Below, piece by piece: positions 12,055 to 22,559 of a DNA stretch of 64,000 nucleotides; the stretch's first letter is position 1; the number at the start of each line of letters is the position of its first letter. The notes below the pieces were generated by a model that was not told the origin of the DNA, made no database searches, and worked only from the letters and a program-made list of their open reading frames with translations. This stretch comes from Xenorhabdus sp. BG5. Lineage in GTDB: Bacteria > Pseudomonadota > Gammaproteobacteria > Enterobacterales > Enterobacteriaceae. The position numbers and the translations under genes are program-made. The stretch lies in NCBI RefSeq assembly GCF_015163665.1, contig NZ_JADEUG010000004.1, positions 85,888 to 149,887 of the forward strand. Reading direction: 5' to 3'.

Positions 12055-13209
12055 TTATTTCAATCCTGCCGCAGAACGCAGAATGTCAGCTTTATCTGTT
12101 GCTTCCCACGGGAATTGTTCACGACCGAAATGACCGTAAGCCGCGGTATCACGATAAATGGGTTGTAACAGATTCAGCATTTTAATCAGGCCGTAAGGAC
12201 GCAGATCAAAAAATTCACGGACTAGTTGAATCAATGTGGAAGTGGAGACTTTCTCTGTACCAAATGTTTCCACCATGATAGAGGTTGGCTCTGCAACACC
12301 GATGGCATAAGAAACCTGGATTTCACAGCGATCCGCCAGGCCTGCCGCAACGATGTTTTTGGCAACGTAACGCGCTGCATAGGCTGCCGAACGGTCAACT
12401 TTGGAGGGGTCCTTACCAGAAAATGCGCCACCACCGTGACGGGCCATACCGCCATAGGTATCAACAATGATCTTACGGCCAGTCAGACCACAGTCACCCA
12501 TTGGCCCACCGATCACAAAGCGACCTGTTGGGTTGATGAAATATTTGGTCATCGGAGTCAGCCATTCGGTAGGCAATACCGGTTTGATGATCTCATCCAT
12601 CACTGCTTCATGCAGTGCTTTTTGCTCGATATCTTCGCTGTGCTGGGTTGAAAGGACAACAGCATCAATCCCAACAATCTTGCCGTTCTCATACTGGAAA
12701 GTGACCTGACTTTTTGCATCAGGGCGTAACCACGGCAGGGTGCCGTTTTTACGAACTTCGGCCTGACGCTCAACCAAACGGTGTGCATAAGTGATAGGGG
12801 CTGGCATGAGAACATCAGTTTCGTTGGTCGCATAACCAAACATCAAGCCCTGATCTCCTGCTCCTTGCTCCAGAGGATCTGTACGATCAACACCTTGGTT
12901 GATATCAGGGGATTGTTTACCAATGGCACTGATAACTGCACATGAATTGGCATCAAACCCCATATCTGAGCTGGTATAGCCGATTTCACGTACTGTACTG
13001 CGAGTAATTTCTTCTATATCAACCCAAGCGCTGGTAGTGATTTCACCACCAACCATGACCATGCCTGTTTTAACGTAAGTTTCGCAGGCCACGCGAGCTT
13101 TAGGATCCTGTTTTAAAATTGCATCAAGGACGGCATCGGAAATCTGATCGGCAATTTTGTCTGGATGTCCTTCTGAGACGGACTCAGAAGTAAAAAGATG
13201 TGTAGTCAT
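12055..13209 (-). CDS. metK: S-adenosylmethionine synthase
   Basis: The protein is 384 residues, the same length as E. coli MetK. It makes S-adenosylmethionine from methionine and ATP, the cell's main methyl donor and the precursor for polyamine aminopropyl groups. Visible motifs are [17 protein letters not shown] at the N-terminus, [12 protein letters not shown] near residue 115 and the P-loop-like [19 protein letters not shown] near residue 259. It is divergent from speA. MetJ boxes lie just upstream, so repression by MetJ with SAM is expected. Confidence 0.98.
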   Translation of the reverse strand: MTTHLFTSESVSEGHPDKIADQISDAVLDAILKQDPKARVACETYVKTGMVMVGGEITTSAWVDIEEITRSTVREIGYTSSDMGFDANSCAVISAIGKQSPDINQGVDRTDPLEQGAGDQGLMFGYATNETDVLMPAPITYAHRLVERQAEVRKNGTLPWLRPDAKSQVTFQYENGKIVGIDAVVLSTQHSEDIEQKALHEAVMDEIIKPVLPTEWLTPMTKYFINPTGRFVIGGPMGDCGLTGRKIIVDTYGGMARHGGGAFSGKDPSKVDRSAAYAARYVAKNIVAAGLADRCEIQVSYAIGVAEPTSIMVETFGTEKVSTSTLIQLVREFFDLRPYGLIKMLNLLQPIYRDTAAYGHFGREQFPWEATDKADILRSAAGLK

Positions 13210-13253
13210 TATATTTTATTACCTTAAATATAATCTTGGTTTAAGGGCGGATG

Positions 13254-13277
13254 GGATGTATTACCGTCTAGACGGCT
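13254..13277 (-). promoter_or_regulatory. MetJ operator (tandem met boxes) upstream of metK
   Basis: Three consecutive 8-bp units can be aligned to AGACGTCT: GGATGTAT (5/8), TACCGTCT (6/8) and AGACGGCT (7/8). The last two form a 12-bp perfect palindrome, CCGTCTAGACGG, at 13264-13275. The array starts about 45 bp upstream of the metK ATG, where the methionine repressor would block transcription. Confidence 0.75.
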
Positions 13278-13561
13278 ATTTTAAGTTACTCTTGCTAAGG
13301 TTACCAGTTTTTTTAATTTTAATTACCTTTCAGTGTGTGACATTTTAGTTTTCTTATCTAAAAAGTATGGGGGTTGTTCAGTCCCTGTTAGATAAATTTC
13401 GTTTTGCAATTTTGCTGGATTACAGGTATAAACTTGCGCGCGTAACACAAGTCATTTTTTGCATTTGGGGTTACAGGCGTTTGCAGGAGATGTACGCGTA
13501 TCCTGCTTCTCAATTGAGAAATGGCTTGCGGTAGGTAAGTCATGTGGGGGTGAATGGGGTT

Positions 13562-13687
13562 ATGAACCATTATCTGCTGAGTGTTAACGGCCAACAGCCA
13601 CATTATGCCATTGATGTATCCATATCTTGTTCCTTCCTTTTAAATATGCAGTCATTTCGATGTTACCCGCAGCTAAGTCGCAGATAA
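13562..13687 (+). CDS. Possible 41-codon leader ORF upstream of speA (doubtful)
   Basis: An ATG at 13562 opens 41 codons starting MNHYLLSVNGQQ and ending in TAA, about 190 bp before speA. In E. coli a small gene, yqgB, occupies this place. I see no sequence likeness to YqgB and no clear ribosome site. It is listed because the gap between metK and speA (about 670 bp) is otherwise without genes apart from the met boxes. Confidence 0.15.
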   Translation: MNHYLLSVNGQQPHYAIDVSISCSFLLNMQSFRCYPQLSRR

Positions 13688-13876
13688 ATTGGGTTGACAT
13701 CATTATATAGTCACGCAGTAACTCGTTGTTTAGTACTCTCTAAACGTTCCTATAATCTAAGAGCATGCTGGTTCCCTGACATTTTTTAATGCGCAAGATA
13801 CGCACTATAAAATAGCGTCTTGGGTTATTGACTTTAACAGGCGAAGGCAAACCTCGACTCCATGAAGGAGACTGCC

Positions 13877-15781
13877 ATGAATGATAATATCGCTCGCAAA
13901 ATGCGACAAACCTATAACATCGCATACTGGGGCGGCGGCTATTACTATGTCAATGATCTGGGTAATGTCAGTGTTTGCCCAAACCCTGACTTACCGGGAG
14001 CTCAAATTGAACTCGCCGCTCTGGTGAAGAAAGTTCAGGAAGAAAAAGAACAATTGCGTTTGCCGGCATTGTTTTGTTTTCCCCAGATTTTGCAACATCG
14101 CTTGCGTTCGATAAATGCAGCGTTTAAACGTGCACGTGAATCTTATGGGTATAAAGGAGATTACTTCCTTGTTTATCCGATTAAGGTCAATCAACATCGC
14201 CGCGTCATTGAGACATTGGCAAATGCTGATGAACCTATTGGATTAGAGGCAGGCTCCAAAGCGGAATTAATGGCAGTGCTGGCTCATGCAGGCATGACAG
14301 GTACTGTGATTGTTTGTAATGGTTATAAGGATCGTGAATACGTCCGTCTGGCATTGATCGGTGAAAAGCTGGGACACAAGGTGTATCTGGTTATCGAGAA
14401 GATGTCTGAAATTGAGATGGTACTGGAAGAAGCCAAGCGCCTGAATGTTATCCCACGTTTGGGGGTTCGGGCCCGTTTGGCATCCCAGGGATCTGGCAAA
14501 TGGCAGGCCAGTGGCGGTGAAAAATCTAAGTTTGGATTGGCTGCCGCGCAGGTATTGCAATTGGTTGAAAGGTTGCGTTCAGCAGGGCGGTTGGATAGCT
14601 TGCAATTGCTGCATTTCCACTTGGGTTCCCAATTGGCGAATATCCGTGATGTGGCAACGGGAGTGCGTGAATCTGCCCGTTTTTATGTCGAGCTGTCCAA
14701 ACTAGGCGTCAAGATCCAGTGCTTTGATGTTGGTGGTGGTTTAGGTGTCGATTATGAAGGAACACGCTCCCAGTCAGAATGCTCAGTTAACTACGGTTTA
14801 AATGAATACGCGAATAACGTTATTTGGGGCATTGGTGATGCGTGTGAAGAACACGGTCTGCCTCATCCTACAGTGATTACGGAATCTGGCCGTGCATTGA
14901 CTGCTCATCATACCGTTTTGGTCTCCAATGTGATTGGAGTGGAGCGCAATGAATTTACTCAAACAACGCCACCGGCAGAAAGTGCGACGCGTCCCCTGAC
15001 TAGTTTGTGGGAAACCTGGGAGGAGATGCAATCTGACAGTAGCCGTCGTTCCCTGCGTGAATGGCTGCATGATAGCCAGTTTGATCTGCACGACGTTCAT
15101 ACGCAGTATGCTCACGGCATGTTGGATCTGTCAGAACGTGCATGGGCGGAAGAACTGTATTTGAATATCTGTCGCCACATTCAGCAAGATCTTGACCCAA
15201 GCAACCGTGCCCATCGTCCGATTATTGATGAATTACAGGAACGCATGGCAGATAAATTCTACGTGAATTTCTCGCTGTTCCAGTCAATGCCAGATGCGTG
15301 GGGGATTGATCAACTTTTTCCTGTTTTGCCGATTGAAGGTCTGGATAATCCGCTGGATCGTCGTGCTGTTTTGTTGGATATCACCTGCGATTCTGACGGT
15401 ACAATTGATCACTATATTGATGGTGATGGTGTGGCGACAACAATGCCAATGCCAGCTTATGATCCAGAAAACCCGCCACTGATTGGTTTCTTTATGGTTG
15501 GGGCTTACCAGGAAATTTTGGGTAACATGCATAACTTGTTTGGTGATACAGCGGCCATTGATGTTTATGTTGCAGAAAATGGCGCAGTGACTTATAAGCA
15601 GAGCGAGGAAGGGGATTCTGTCGCCAATATGCTTCAATATGTCAAACTGGAACCACAGGTATTATTGACCCATTTCCGTGATCAAGTGAAATCGACTGAT
15701 CTGGATGACAATTTGCAGGAACAATTCTTGCAAGAGTTTGAAAGTGGTCTGTATGGCTACACCTATTTGGAAGATGAGTAA
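13877..15781 (+). CDS. speA: Biosynthetic arginine decarboxylase
   Basis: The 634-residue protein converts arginine to agmatine with PLP and Mg2+, the first step of the arginine route to putrescine. It matches E. coli SpeA closely along its length. The PLP lysine lies in [11 protein letters not shown], the glycine loop in [14 protein letters not shown], and the C-terminal part holds [10 protein letters not shown] with the catalytic Cys. The second ATG is chosen because AAGGAG lies six bases before it; an upstream in-frame ATG at 13862 overlaps that ribosome site. The N-terminus is about 24 residues shorter than E. coli SpeA. speB follows after a long gap. Confidence 0.96.
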   Translation: MNDNIARKMRQTYNIAYWGGGYYYVNDLGNVSVCPNPDLPGAQIELAALVKKVQEEKEQLRLPALFCFPQILQHRLRSINAAFKRARESYGYKGDYFLVYPIKVNQHRRVIETLANADEPIGLEAGSKAELMAVLAHAGMTGTVIVCNGYKDREYVRLALIGEKLGHKVYLVIEKMSEIEMVLEEAKRLNVIPRLGVRARLASQGSGKWQASGGEKSKFGLAAAQVLQLVERLRSAGRLDSLQLLHFHLGSQLANIRDVATGVRESARFYVELSKLGVKIQCFDVGGGLGVDYEGTRSQSECSVNYGLNEYANNVIWGIGDACEEHGLPHPTVITESGRALTAHHTVLVSNVIGVERNEFTQTTPPAESATRPLTSLWETWEEMQSDSSRRSLREWLHDSQFDLHDVHTQYAHGMLDLSERAWAEELYLNICRHIQQDLDPSNRAHRPIIDELQERMADKFYVNFSLFQSMPDAWGIDQLFPVLPIEGLDNPLDRRAVLLDITCDSDGTIDHYIDGDGVATTMPMPAYDPENPPLIGFFMVGAYQEILGNMHNLFGDTAAIDVYVAENGAVTYKQSEEGDSVANMLQYVKLEPQVLLTHFRDQVKSTDLDDNLQEQFLQEFESGLYGYTYLEDE

Positions 15782-15920
15782 TCTTGATTAACCCTTAATC
15801 TGTATTAATAGTCATTCTTGGTCATGTGCTTTGTATAATGACTTGATTTTGAATGACTATTTCCCTGTTGTTTATCCTGATGCCACCATAACGGTTTTTA
15901 CAATAATAATATATTTTTTT

Positions 15921-15944
15921 ACCTAATCTCTGTATAGATTAGGT
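15921..15944. other. Unassigned hairpin in the speA-speB gap
   Basis: ACCTAATCT and AGATTAGGT form a perfect 9-bp stem with a 6-nt loop. A run of seven T residues precedes it on the plus strand, so it does not have terminator layout on either strand. The surrounding 554-bp gap (15782-16335) has no gene I can support. Confidence 0.4.
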
Positions 15945-16335
15945 AGTAACGGTCTGGTCCGTAGGGATAAAGCACAGTAACTTTCCTCTAAGGTCATAAA
16001 TCTAATAATTGTTGTCATTAGTCATGTTCTTCTTCAAATTATTTTTATCTTTTACAGTACGGTAAGTTGTAGCAAGCAGAAAACATGTCTAATACTATAT
16101 GACTATATATGCTCATTTAGATTGGTCTATGAACTTGGATGTTTGTATGTGAGTGTGTACGCATTCGTTTCTTTAGTTTAGTTTTGAATTGATTGCTAAC
16201 ATTTTTTTACTTTAATTTAAAATAATCGTGTATTTGGAAGATTAATCTTCTAGTGTAAATAAGCCTCTGTGTTACTTGTTACTGCCAGCATTGGAGACGA
16301 GTAATAAGCCAGCATGGGACTTTTGAGGATATATC

Positions 16336-17262
16336 ATGAGTATTAGCTCCTTAGGAAACCAAATTGATAACTCTTTGGTTTCAAATGCCTTCGGCTTCCT
16401 GCGTTTCCCATTGAATTTTCAGCCCTATTCCAGTGATGCGGAATGGGTAATTACGGGTGTTCCTTTTGATATGGCAACATCGGGACGTGCGGGTAGCCGC
16501 CACGGGCCAGCCGCTATACGTCAGGTATCGACTAATCTGGCGTGGGAAAGCTGTCGTTGGCCGTGGAACTTTAGCTTACGTAAGCGCCTGAATGTGGTGG
16601 ATTGCGGGGACCTGGTATTTAATTTTGGTGATGCCCAGGATATGAGTGATAAGTTGCAGGCACATGCTGAAAAGGTGTTGGCATCGGGTAAGCGTATGCT
16701 GTCGTTTGGTGGTGATCACTTTGTTACTTTGCCACTATTACGAGCCCATGCAAAACACTTTGGCAAAATGGCGCTGATCCATTTTGATGCCCATACAGAT
16801 ACTTATGCAAATGGCAGTCAATTTGATCATGGTACGATGTTTTACCATGCGCCAAATGAAGGGCTGATAGATCCTCACCACTCAGTACAAATAGGTATTC
16901 GTACTGAACACGATACGAATAATGGTTTCACTGTATTAGATGCAGGTCAGGTTAATGATCGCGGTGTTGATGATATTGTTGAGCAGATTAAAACGGTGGT
17001 TGGTGACTTGCCGATTTATCTGACGTTCGATATTGATTGCCTTGATCCGGCATTTGCACCAGGTACAGGAACGCCGGTGATTGGTGGATTGACGTCAGAT
17101 CGCGCATTGAAAATAGTGCGCGCCTTACAACCATTGAATATCGTTGGAATGGATGTGGTAGAAGTGGCGCCAGCTTATGACCAATCTGAAATTACGGCAT
17201 TGGCGGCCGCAACGATTGGACTGGAGTTACTGTATTTGCAGGCATCAAAGAAAGATCTTTAA
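16336..17262 (+). CDS. speB: Agmatinase
   Basis: This 308-residue ureohydrolase hydrolyses agmatine to putrescine and urea. The binuclear manganese ligands are visible in [13 protein letters not shown] and [17 protein letters not shown], followed by the family block [15 protein letters not shown]. The length matches E. coli SpeB (306). The ATG follows GAGG at good spacing. It works with the upstream speA to make putrescine from arginine. The 554-bp gap suggests its own promoter. Confidence 0.97.
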   Translation: MSISSLGNQIDNSLVSNAFGFLRFPLNFQPYSSDAEWVITGVPFDMATSGRAGSRHGPAAIRQVSTNLAWESCRWPWNFSLRKRLNVVDCGDLVFNFGDAQDMSDKLQAHAEKVLASGKRMLSFGGDHFVTLPLLRAHAKHFGKMALIHFDAHTDTYANGSQFDHGTMFYHAPNEGLIDPHHSVQIGIRTEHDTNNGFTVLDAGQVNDRGVDDIVEQIKTVVGDLPIYLTFDIDCLDPAFAPGTGTPVIGGLTSDRALKIVRALQPLNIVGMDVVEVAPAYDQSEITALAAATIGLELLYLQASKKDL

Positions 17263-17273
17263 TGCCTACATCT

Positions 17274-17345
17274 TATATACCAATCTAACTTCAAGATGTG
17301 TGTGATTTAGTGTTGTAAATTGCAACTTGAAGTTTAATGCATATA
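17274..17345 (+). repeat. Dispersed 72-bp intergenic repeat, copy 1
   Basis: This 72-bp element runs from TATATACCAATCTAACTTCA to a TATA end. A reverse-oriented copy at 24748-24819 differs at only about four positions. Inside, CTTCAAG and CTTGAAG form an inverted pair, so the RNA could fold. It begins 12 bp after the speB stop. It looks like a small non-coding dispersed repeat (MITE- or ERIC-like) but belongs to no family I can name. Confidence 0.85.
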
Positions 17346-17355
17346 AGTTGTTTTT

Positions 17356-17381
17356 AAAGGCTCATCTAAAAGTGAGCCTTT
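17356..17381. terminator. Bidirectional terminator between speB and higA
   Basis: AAAGGCTCA and TGAGCCTTT form a 9-bp stem with an 8-nt loop. T-rich sequence follows on both strands. It lies between the convergent speB and antitoxin genes. Confidence 0.75.
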
Positions 17382-17414
17382 AATTTGAGCGTATCTCTAG
17401 AAATGTAGTTTTTA

Positions 17415-17888
17415 TCAGTCTGAACCCATAAAGGTTTCAACAGGAACGTTAAAGAATTTGGCAAAGCCTTTTACTTGCCCAATGTTCATAGAACGTTTTC
17501 CATGCAGTATTTCTGATATCACACTCTGGTTTGCAATGTCACGCAGATCAAGCTGCCTTATACCTCTTTCTTTCATCAAGTAACTTAATGCTTCACGTGG
17601 AGTAACATTGGGGACTTGGCGATTTTTAGCTTCGTACTCATAGACACGATCGGTAATAAAATCAGCGAACTTTGCTGCGGCATGTCCGGTATCTTCAGCA
17701 TATGAGTATAATTCATCAATCAGTGCCATGCGGGCATTCAGATCTTCATCGTTTTCTACAGGTTCAATACACGCTGAGAACAAAAGTGTCAGCGGGCTCA
17801 TTTGCCCAGATATTGACTGCATCATTTGGGGTAAAATTTCGATGAGTCCATCAATCCTTTTATAAGTAACGAGTGATGTTTTTCTCAT
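17415..17888 (-). CDS. higA: HigA-like antitoxin, XRE family transcriptional regulator
   Basis: This 157-residue protein has a helical N-terminal part and a C-terminal XRE helix-turn-helix, about residues 98-150 (EALSYLMKERGIRQLDLRDI, ending with EILHGKRSMNIGQVKGFAKFFNVP). This is the layout of the E. coli HigA/YgjM antitoxin: it would bind the toxin and repress the operon. It starts 3 bp after the toxin stop, with AAGG as ribosome site, so the order is toxin first, antitoxin second, as in hig modules. Confidence 0.8.
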   Translation of the reverse strand: MRKTSLVTYKRIDGLIEILPQMMQSISGQMSPLTLLFSACIEPVENDEDLNARMALIDELYSYAEDTGHAAAKFADFITDRVYEYEAKNRQVPNVTPREALSYLMKERGIRQLDLRDIANQSVISEILHGKRSMNIGQVKGFAKFFNVPVETFMGSD

Positions 17889-17891
17889 GCT

Positions 17892-18137
17892 TCACCTTTT
17901 TGCTCGTTTTGATTTAGTCTGCTTACGCCACCATTTATCATATTCGGTATGGGTGCAAACATCTTTAATGTAAAAAGTGCCTGATTTGGGCTTAAGCCAT
18001 AGCTCACGAATTTGAGCATAAGATTCAAACCGTAAAGACACTTTATCAAAAACATCCAACCAGAGCTTTACCCCAACTTTCCATTGAGCATGTTTTTGCA
18101 TTGCTTCGATGATGGCTTTTGCCGTGATAACTCGCAT
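17892..18137 (-). CDS. higB: HigB-like mRNA interferase toxin, apparently internally shortened
   Basis: The protein is 81 residues. The start (MRVITAKAIIEAMQKH) and the end (TFYIKDVCTHTEYDKWW) fit the two ends of HigB toxins, which cut mRNA on the ribosome. HigB proteins are about 100 residues or more. Here the central strand region, normally containing a VFNIxGNxxRL-type segment with the conserved Arg, is missing between residues 47 and 50. I infer an in-frame deletion of some 25-40 residues and loss of toxicity. The alternative is a divergent short RelE-fold protein. The antitoxin next to it looks intact. Confidence 0.65.
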   Translation of the reverse strand: MRVITAKAIIEAMQKHAQWKVGVKLWLDVFDKVSLRFESYAQIRELWLKPKSGTFYIKDVCTHTEYDKWWRKQTKSKRAKR

Positions 18138-18151
18138 ATCACTTCCTTATG

Positions 18152-18170
18152 ATATCGCAATTTGCGATAT
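18152..18170 (-). promoter_or_regulatory. Palindromic operator of the higBA-like operon
   Basis: ATATCGCAA and TTGCGATAT form a perfect 9-bp inverted repeat with a single central base, 14 bp upstream of the toxin start. Its position and symmetry fit the binding site of the dimeric HigA-like repressor. Confidence 0.75.
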
Positions 18171-18220
18171 TTACAATGTTTGAAAAAATTTAGGGGTCTC
18201 TTTTTTTCAACTAAAGGATA

Positions 18221-18976
18221 TCACTGCACAATATACGTCAACACTTGCTGCTGCGGCATTAAGGCAAAATTTCCGTAGAATTGCGAACCAGCTCGATACT
18301 CATCAGATAATGTTTGCAGTAGTTTGATGCTTATAGTGTCATTTCTGTAATCAATTGACGTAATTTCAGCGGCATGGAAATCAAAGAAGCGTTTCACGTG
18401 GGGATAAAGTGCCTTAAACAGACTCTCCTTGAGGGAGAACGCAAGAGTGAATACCTGTGCAAAAGGTAATGGACATTCTGTCAGTAATTTCACTTCATTG
18501 TCATTAATGATGCTAGATGAAACGCTTTTGATGGTATCTGGTTTAATCTCCTGCTCGATATCTACACCTATCATTCGGTAGTTATTGCAAGAAGCCGCAA
18601 AAACAATAGCACAGCTGGCTGAATGAGAAATCGAACCACAAATATTGTCAGGCCAGATTGGGGAGCGATCTTGAGCATTGGTGACCTGAAAATCAGGGTA
18701 ATCTAAACGGGTTAAAACTTGTTGAATGCAACAACGGGCAGCCAGATATTCCGCACGTCGTTTATTAACGGCATTTTGTAATTGGCTTGGGTAGGTAATG
18801 TCACATTCGTCAAATAGTGCATCCCGATAGCAAGACGGATCAAAATAAGTTTTTATGACTTGAAGATCGGGATGTTCTGACAGTGTACCTGCTTGTATGT
18901 CTGTAAAAAAAGGATCATTGATGGCAGTAGTGTGAGCAGAGGTAAGGATAGAAGTAAAAGTTATTTTTTTCATCAT
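18221..18976 (-). CDS. 4'-phosphopantetheinyl transferase, EntD/NgrA type
   Basis: This 251-residue protein transfers phosphopantetheine from CoA to carrier domains of non-ribosomal peptide and polyketide synthases. The Mg-binding signature GVDIE is at residues 137-141 (Asp139, Glu141), and FSLKESLFKA at 180-189 supplies the third acid (Glu184) and the catalytic Lys region. SISHS near 115-119 is the usual CoA-contacting block. Length and motifs fit the EntD subfamily. In Photorhabdus the homologue NgrA is needed for siderophore and antibiotic synthesis and for supporting nematode growth. No synthetase adjoins it, so it would act on clusters elsewhere. Confidence 0.88.
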   Translation of the reverse strand: MMKKITFTSILTSAHTTAINDPFFTDIQAGTLSEHPDLQVIKTYFDPSCYRDALFDECDITYPSQLQNAVNKRRAEYLAARCCIQQVLTRLDYPDFQVTNAQDRSPIWPDNICGSISHSASCAIVFAASCNNYRMIGVDIEQEIKPDTIKSVSSSIINDNEVKLLTECPLPFAQVFTLAFSLKESLFKALYPHVKRFFDFHAAEITSIDYRNDTISIKLLQTLSDEYRAGSQFYGNFALMPQQQVLTYIVQ

Positions 18977-19122
18977 GGTTTTTTATTATCGGCTGCGATT
19001 ATTAGAGAGCGGATCAATTAAAAATGTTTATGGTCTGATTTTGCCATATCTCAATTTTAGTTCACTAACGTACTAACTCTTTTTATACTCCTCGTTGTTA
19101 CCATTTTTGAAAAGAGGTTGTT

Positions 19123-20142
19123 GTGGAAATATTAGTAACAGGCGGGATGGGATACATCGGTAGCCATACTTGTGTTCAAATGATTGAAGCTGGAATGACG
19201 CCGATCATTATCGATAATCTGTGCAATGCCAATCGTGAAGTTTTGGCTCGCATTCAGGCATTGACGGGTGTGCAGCCCCTGTTTTATGAAGGGGATATTC
19301 GTGATGAATCATTCCTTGATGCTATTTTCTCCCGCCACCAAATTCAGTCAGTTATTCATTTTGCAGGTTTGAAAGCGGTTGGCGAGTCAGTCGCCAAACC
19401 TATCGAATATTATGACAATAATGTCAATGGAACGCTGGTACTGGTGCGTAGCATGCGTAAAGCGGGGATAAAAAGCATTATCTTTAGCTCATCCGCGACG
19501 GTATATGGTGATCCGGAAATTGTGCCTATTACTGAGCAGTCTGCGGTAGGCAATACCACTAACCCTTATGGCACCAGTAAGTATATGGTTGAACGCTGCC
19601 TGTCTGATTTCCATCATGCGGAAAATGACTGGTCTGTGGTGTTATTACGCTATTTCAATCCAGTGGGTGCTCATCCTTTGGGCACGATGGGGGAAGATCC
19701 TCAAGGAATTCCCAACAATTTGATGCCTTATATTGCTCAGGTTGCAGTAGGCCGTCGGGAGAAACTGTCTGTATATGGCAATGATTATCCAACAGCCGAT
19801 GGCACTGGCGTTCGCGATTATATCCATGTGATGGATTTGGCTGACGGGCATATCGCGGCCCTCAATGCCGTTGGTAAAAAAGCGGGACTGCATATCTACA
19901 ATTTGGGTACTGGAAAAGGCACCAGTGTACTGGAAATGGTAGAGGCTTTCAGTAATGCTTGCGGTAAACCAGTTCCTTATGAAATTTGTCCACGTCGTCC
20001 GGGAGATATTGCCGAATGTTGGTCAAGCCCGGAGAAAGCCGAGCGAGAACTGGGCTGGAAAGCAAATCGAACTATCGTGGAAATGACTGCGGATGCCTGG
20101 CGTTGGCAGTCTCAAAATCCCAATGGTTATAAAGCGAAGTAA
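19123..20142 (+). CDS. galE: UDP-glucose 4-epimerase
   Basis: This 339-residue short-chain dehydrogenase/reductase epimerises UDP-galactose and UDP-glucose. The Rossmann signature GGMGYIGSHT is at the N-terminus, and the catalytic YxxxK is seen as YGTSKYMVE near residue 150, with SSSATVYG before it. The start is GTG with AGAGG upstream; MEILVTGG aligns with the E. coli start MRVLVTGG. It heads the galETK operon (63 bp to galT) and also supplies UDP-galactose for surface polysaccharides. Confidence 0.97.
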   Translation: MEILVTGGMGYIGSHTCVQMIEAGMTPIIIDNLCNANREVLARIQALTGVQPLFYEGDIRDESFLDAIFSRHQIQSVIHFAGLKAVGESVAKPIEYYDNNVNGTLVLVRSMRKAGIKSIIFSSSATVYGDPEIVPITEQSAVGNTTNPYGTSKYMVERCLSDFHHAENDWSVVLLRYFNPVGAHPLGTMGEDPQGIPNNLMPYIAQVAVGRREKLSVYGNDYPTADGTGVRDYIHVMDLADGHIAALNAVGKKAGLHIYNLGTGKGTSVLEMVEAFSNACGKPVPYEICPRRPGDIAECWSSPEKAERELGWKANRTIVEMTADAWRWQSQNPNGYKAK

Positions 20143-20205
20143 GAAACAGCAAAAAACGTTTGGCTTTCTGTAAGGGGTGTGTGGTGAAAGCAAGGGGTAT
20201 CCAAT

Positions 20206-21288
20206 ATGCCAAAGATACGATTCAATCCTGTTGATTGTCCACATAGACGATACAATCCTTTGACGGGTAAATGGATTATTGTTTCACCACACCGAACAGC
20301 GCGACCGTGGAGTGGCATTGATGAAAAACCACTCCACGTTGCCTTGCCAAGTTACGATGAACGCTGTTTTTTATGCCCGAATAATACCCGCGCTTCAGGT
20401 AATATCAATCCAGATTATCAGGACGTTTATATATTCCAGAATGATTATTCTGCCTTGCTACCGGAACGCTCTGATATTAATAATCCTACCGATAACCCAT
20501 TATTTAAAATTGAGCCAGTGAGTGGTGTTTGTCGGGTACTCTGTTTTTCTCCCGATCACAGCAAGACATTGCCGGAGCTGCCATTGGAGCAAATCCGTCA
20601 TGTGATTGATGCATGGAATGCGCAGATTGAAGCATTGAGCCAGCGTTATATTTGGATTCAGGTTTTTGAGAATAAAGGAGAAATGATGGGGTGTTCCCAG
20701 CCTCATCCTCATGGGCAGATTTGGGCCAGTGATTTCCTGCCTGATGAGCTGGCTCGTAAAGATGAACGGTTGTGGCAATATTATTGTCAGCAAGGAACTA
20801 ACTTATTGATGGATTATATTGAGGCTGAGCGCAAAGACGGTGCACGCACGGTCGTGGAAACCGAATATTGGCTTGCGGTTGTACCTTATTGGGCGGTATG
20901 GCCGTTTGAAACTATGCTATTACCGAAAAATCATATCCGTCGCATGGATGAACTGACGGAAGCACAACGTGATGACCTGGCGGTGGCGATTAAAAAATTG
21001 ACCAGTCGCTATGATAATCTGTTTCAATGCGCTTTTCCTTATTCAATGGGCTGGCATTTTGCGCCTTTCTTCGAGCATCAATGCGATGCCAATCTTAAAT
21101 CACAAAAACACAATATTGATCACTGGCAATTACATGCACTGTTTTATCCACCATTATTACGGTCATCCAGCGTCCGTAAATTTATGGTGGGTTATGAAAT
21201 GTTGGCGGAAGTTCAGCGTGATTTGACGCCAGAACAGGCCGCTCAGCGGTTACGGGATGTCAGCGACATTCATTTTAAGGTACGCTGA
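20206..21288 (+). CDS. galT: Galactose-1-phosphate uridylyltransferase
   Basis: This 360-residue Leloir-pathway enzyme exchanges UMP between UDP-glucose and galactose-1-phosphate. The histidine-triad-like active site is visible as GCSQPHPHGQIW near residue 165, and the N-terminal FNPVDCPHRRYNPLTGKW matches the E. coli start. A Cys pair for zinc is in CFLCPNN. galK starts 33 bp downstream. There is no frameshift or truncation. Confidence 0.97.
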   Translation: MPKIRFNPVDCPHRRYNPLTGKWIIVSPHRTARPWSGIDEKPLHVALPSYDERCFLCPNNTRASGNINPDYQDVYIFQNDYSALLPERSDINNPTDNPLFKIEPVSGVCRVLCFSPDHSKTLPELPLEQIRHVIDAWNAQIEALSQRYIWIQVFENKGEMMGCSQPHPHGQIWASDFLPDELARKDERLWQYYCQQGTNLLMDYIEAERKDGARTVVETEYWLAVVPYWAVWPFETMLLPKNHIRRMDELTEAQRDDLAVAIKKLTSRYDNLFQCAFPYSMGWHFAPFFEHQCDANLKSQKHNIDHWQLHALFYPPLLRSSSVRKFMVGYEMLAEVQRDLTPEQAAQRLRDVSDIHFKVR

Positions 21289-21321
21289 TTTCCGCCAAGA
21301 AACGTTTCTGGGGGAAAAGAG

Positions 21322-22476
21322 ATGAAAACGTTAATCCAAAACGTCACTGAATCTTTTAATGCGTGCTTTAACTATTCTCCAACGCACTTTTTTCAGGCAC
21401 CGGGGCGAGTGAATCTTATCGGTGAGCATACGGATTACAACGGTGGTTTTGTCTTGCCTTGCGCAATTAATTTCCAGACAGTGGTTGCCGCTGCTAAGCG
21501 TGGGGATATGCGTGTCAGGGTGATAGCGGTTGATTATCATAATCAGTGTGATGAATTTGATCTTTACCAAGCTATTCTCTTTCAGCCAGAAAAAATGTGG
21601 GCGAATTACATCCGTGGTGTGATGAGCGCTCTGGTGGCGAGTGGTTATGCATTTGGTGGTATGGATCTTGCTATTACTGGCAATATTCCACAAGGTGCGG
21701 GTTTAAGTTCATCTGCGGCGTTGGAAGTTGTGGTTGGGCAAGCCATTAAGTCGCTTTATCAGCTCGATATTAGCCCCAAAATGGTTGCATTGAGTGGGCA
21801 GCAAGCAGAAAACCAATTTGTTGGTTGTCATTCTGGCATCATGGATCAGTTAATCTCTGCTTGTGGGGAAGAGAATCACGCCTTACTGATCGATTGCCTC
21901 ACGTTGGCAACGCAATCTGTCCGTATGCCTGATGAAGTGGTTGTGATAATCATCAATTCCAATAAACCGCGTGGGTTGGTGGATAGCGAATACAATATGC
22001 GCAGACAGCAATGTGAAGAAGCCGCCCGTTTATTGGGAGTGAAAACATTGCGTGATATCACGCTTGAGGAGTTCAATACTAAACAAGCGTTGCTCGATAC
22101 ATTGCTCGTCAAACGGGCCCGCCATGTGATCAGTGAAAATTTGCGAACTAAATTGGCGGCTGATGCTTTGAGTGCGGGTGATTTATTTCTCCTTGGTCAG
22201 CTTATGGCTGCATCTCATATTTCCATGCGTGATGATTTTGAAATTACTGTCCGTGAAATAGATGTGCTGGTGGCAATTGTTAAAGATGTGATTGGTGATC
22301 ACGGCGGTGTCCGTATGACGGGAGGCGGTTTTGGCGGTTGTGTGGTGGCGTTGGTTCCCCCTGATTTGGTGAAAAATGTGGAAAAGGCGATTGAGCAACA
22401 ATACGAAACTAAAACAGGTTTAAAAGCGGATACTTATCTTTGTCAGGCCACAAAAGGTGCCAGCCAATTGGAATAA
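21322..22476 (+). CDS. galK: Galactokinase
   Basis: This 384-residue GHMP kinase phosphorylates galactose at C1. The galactokinase signature [18 protein letters not shown] is at residues 29-46, the ATP-binding [14 protein letters not shown] near 126, and the third GHMP motif [14 protein letters not shown] near residue 333. AAGAG precedes the ATG. It completes galETK. The aldose epimerase galM that ends the E. coli operon is absent; an O-methyltransferase gene follows instead. Confidence 0.97.
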   Translation: MKTLIQNVTESFNACFNYSPTHFFQAPGRVNLIGEHTDYNGGFVLPCAINFQTVVAAAKRGDMRVRVIAVDYHNQCDEFDLYQAILFQPEKMWANYIRGVMSALVASGYAFGGMDLAITGNIPQGAGLSSSAALEVVVGQAIKSLYQLDISPKMVALSGQQAENQFVGCHSGIMDQLISACGEENHALLIDCLTLATQSVRMPDEVVVIIINSNKPRGLVDSEYNMRRQQCEEAARLLGVKTLRDITLEEFNTKQALLDTLLVKRARHVISENLRTKLAADALSAGDLFLLGQLMAASHISMRDDFEITVREIDVLVAIVKDVIGDHGGVRMTGGGFGGCVVALVPPDLVKNVEKAIEQQYETKTGLKADTYLCQATKGASQLE

Positions 22477-22559
22477 GCACAAGACGGCGCGTCGAAAACA
22501 TTTTTTCTAAATGATATGCTCATCCAAAACCTAACCTTAACAATGAAAGGAGTATGATC

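Noticed and set aside
13388..13603. 71-codon minus-strand open frame in the metK-speA gap
   Set aside because: No ribosome site and no protein-like pattern; it runs through a promoter-rich gap.
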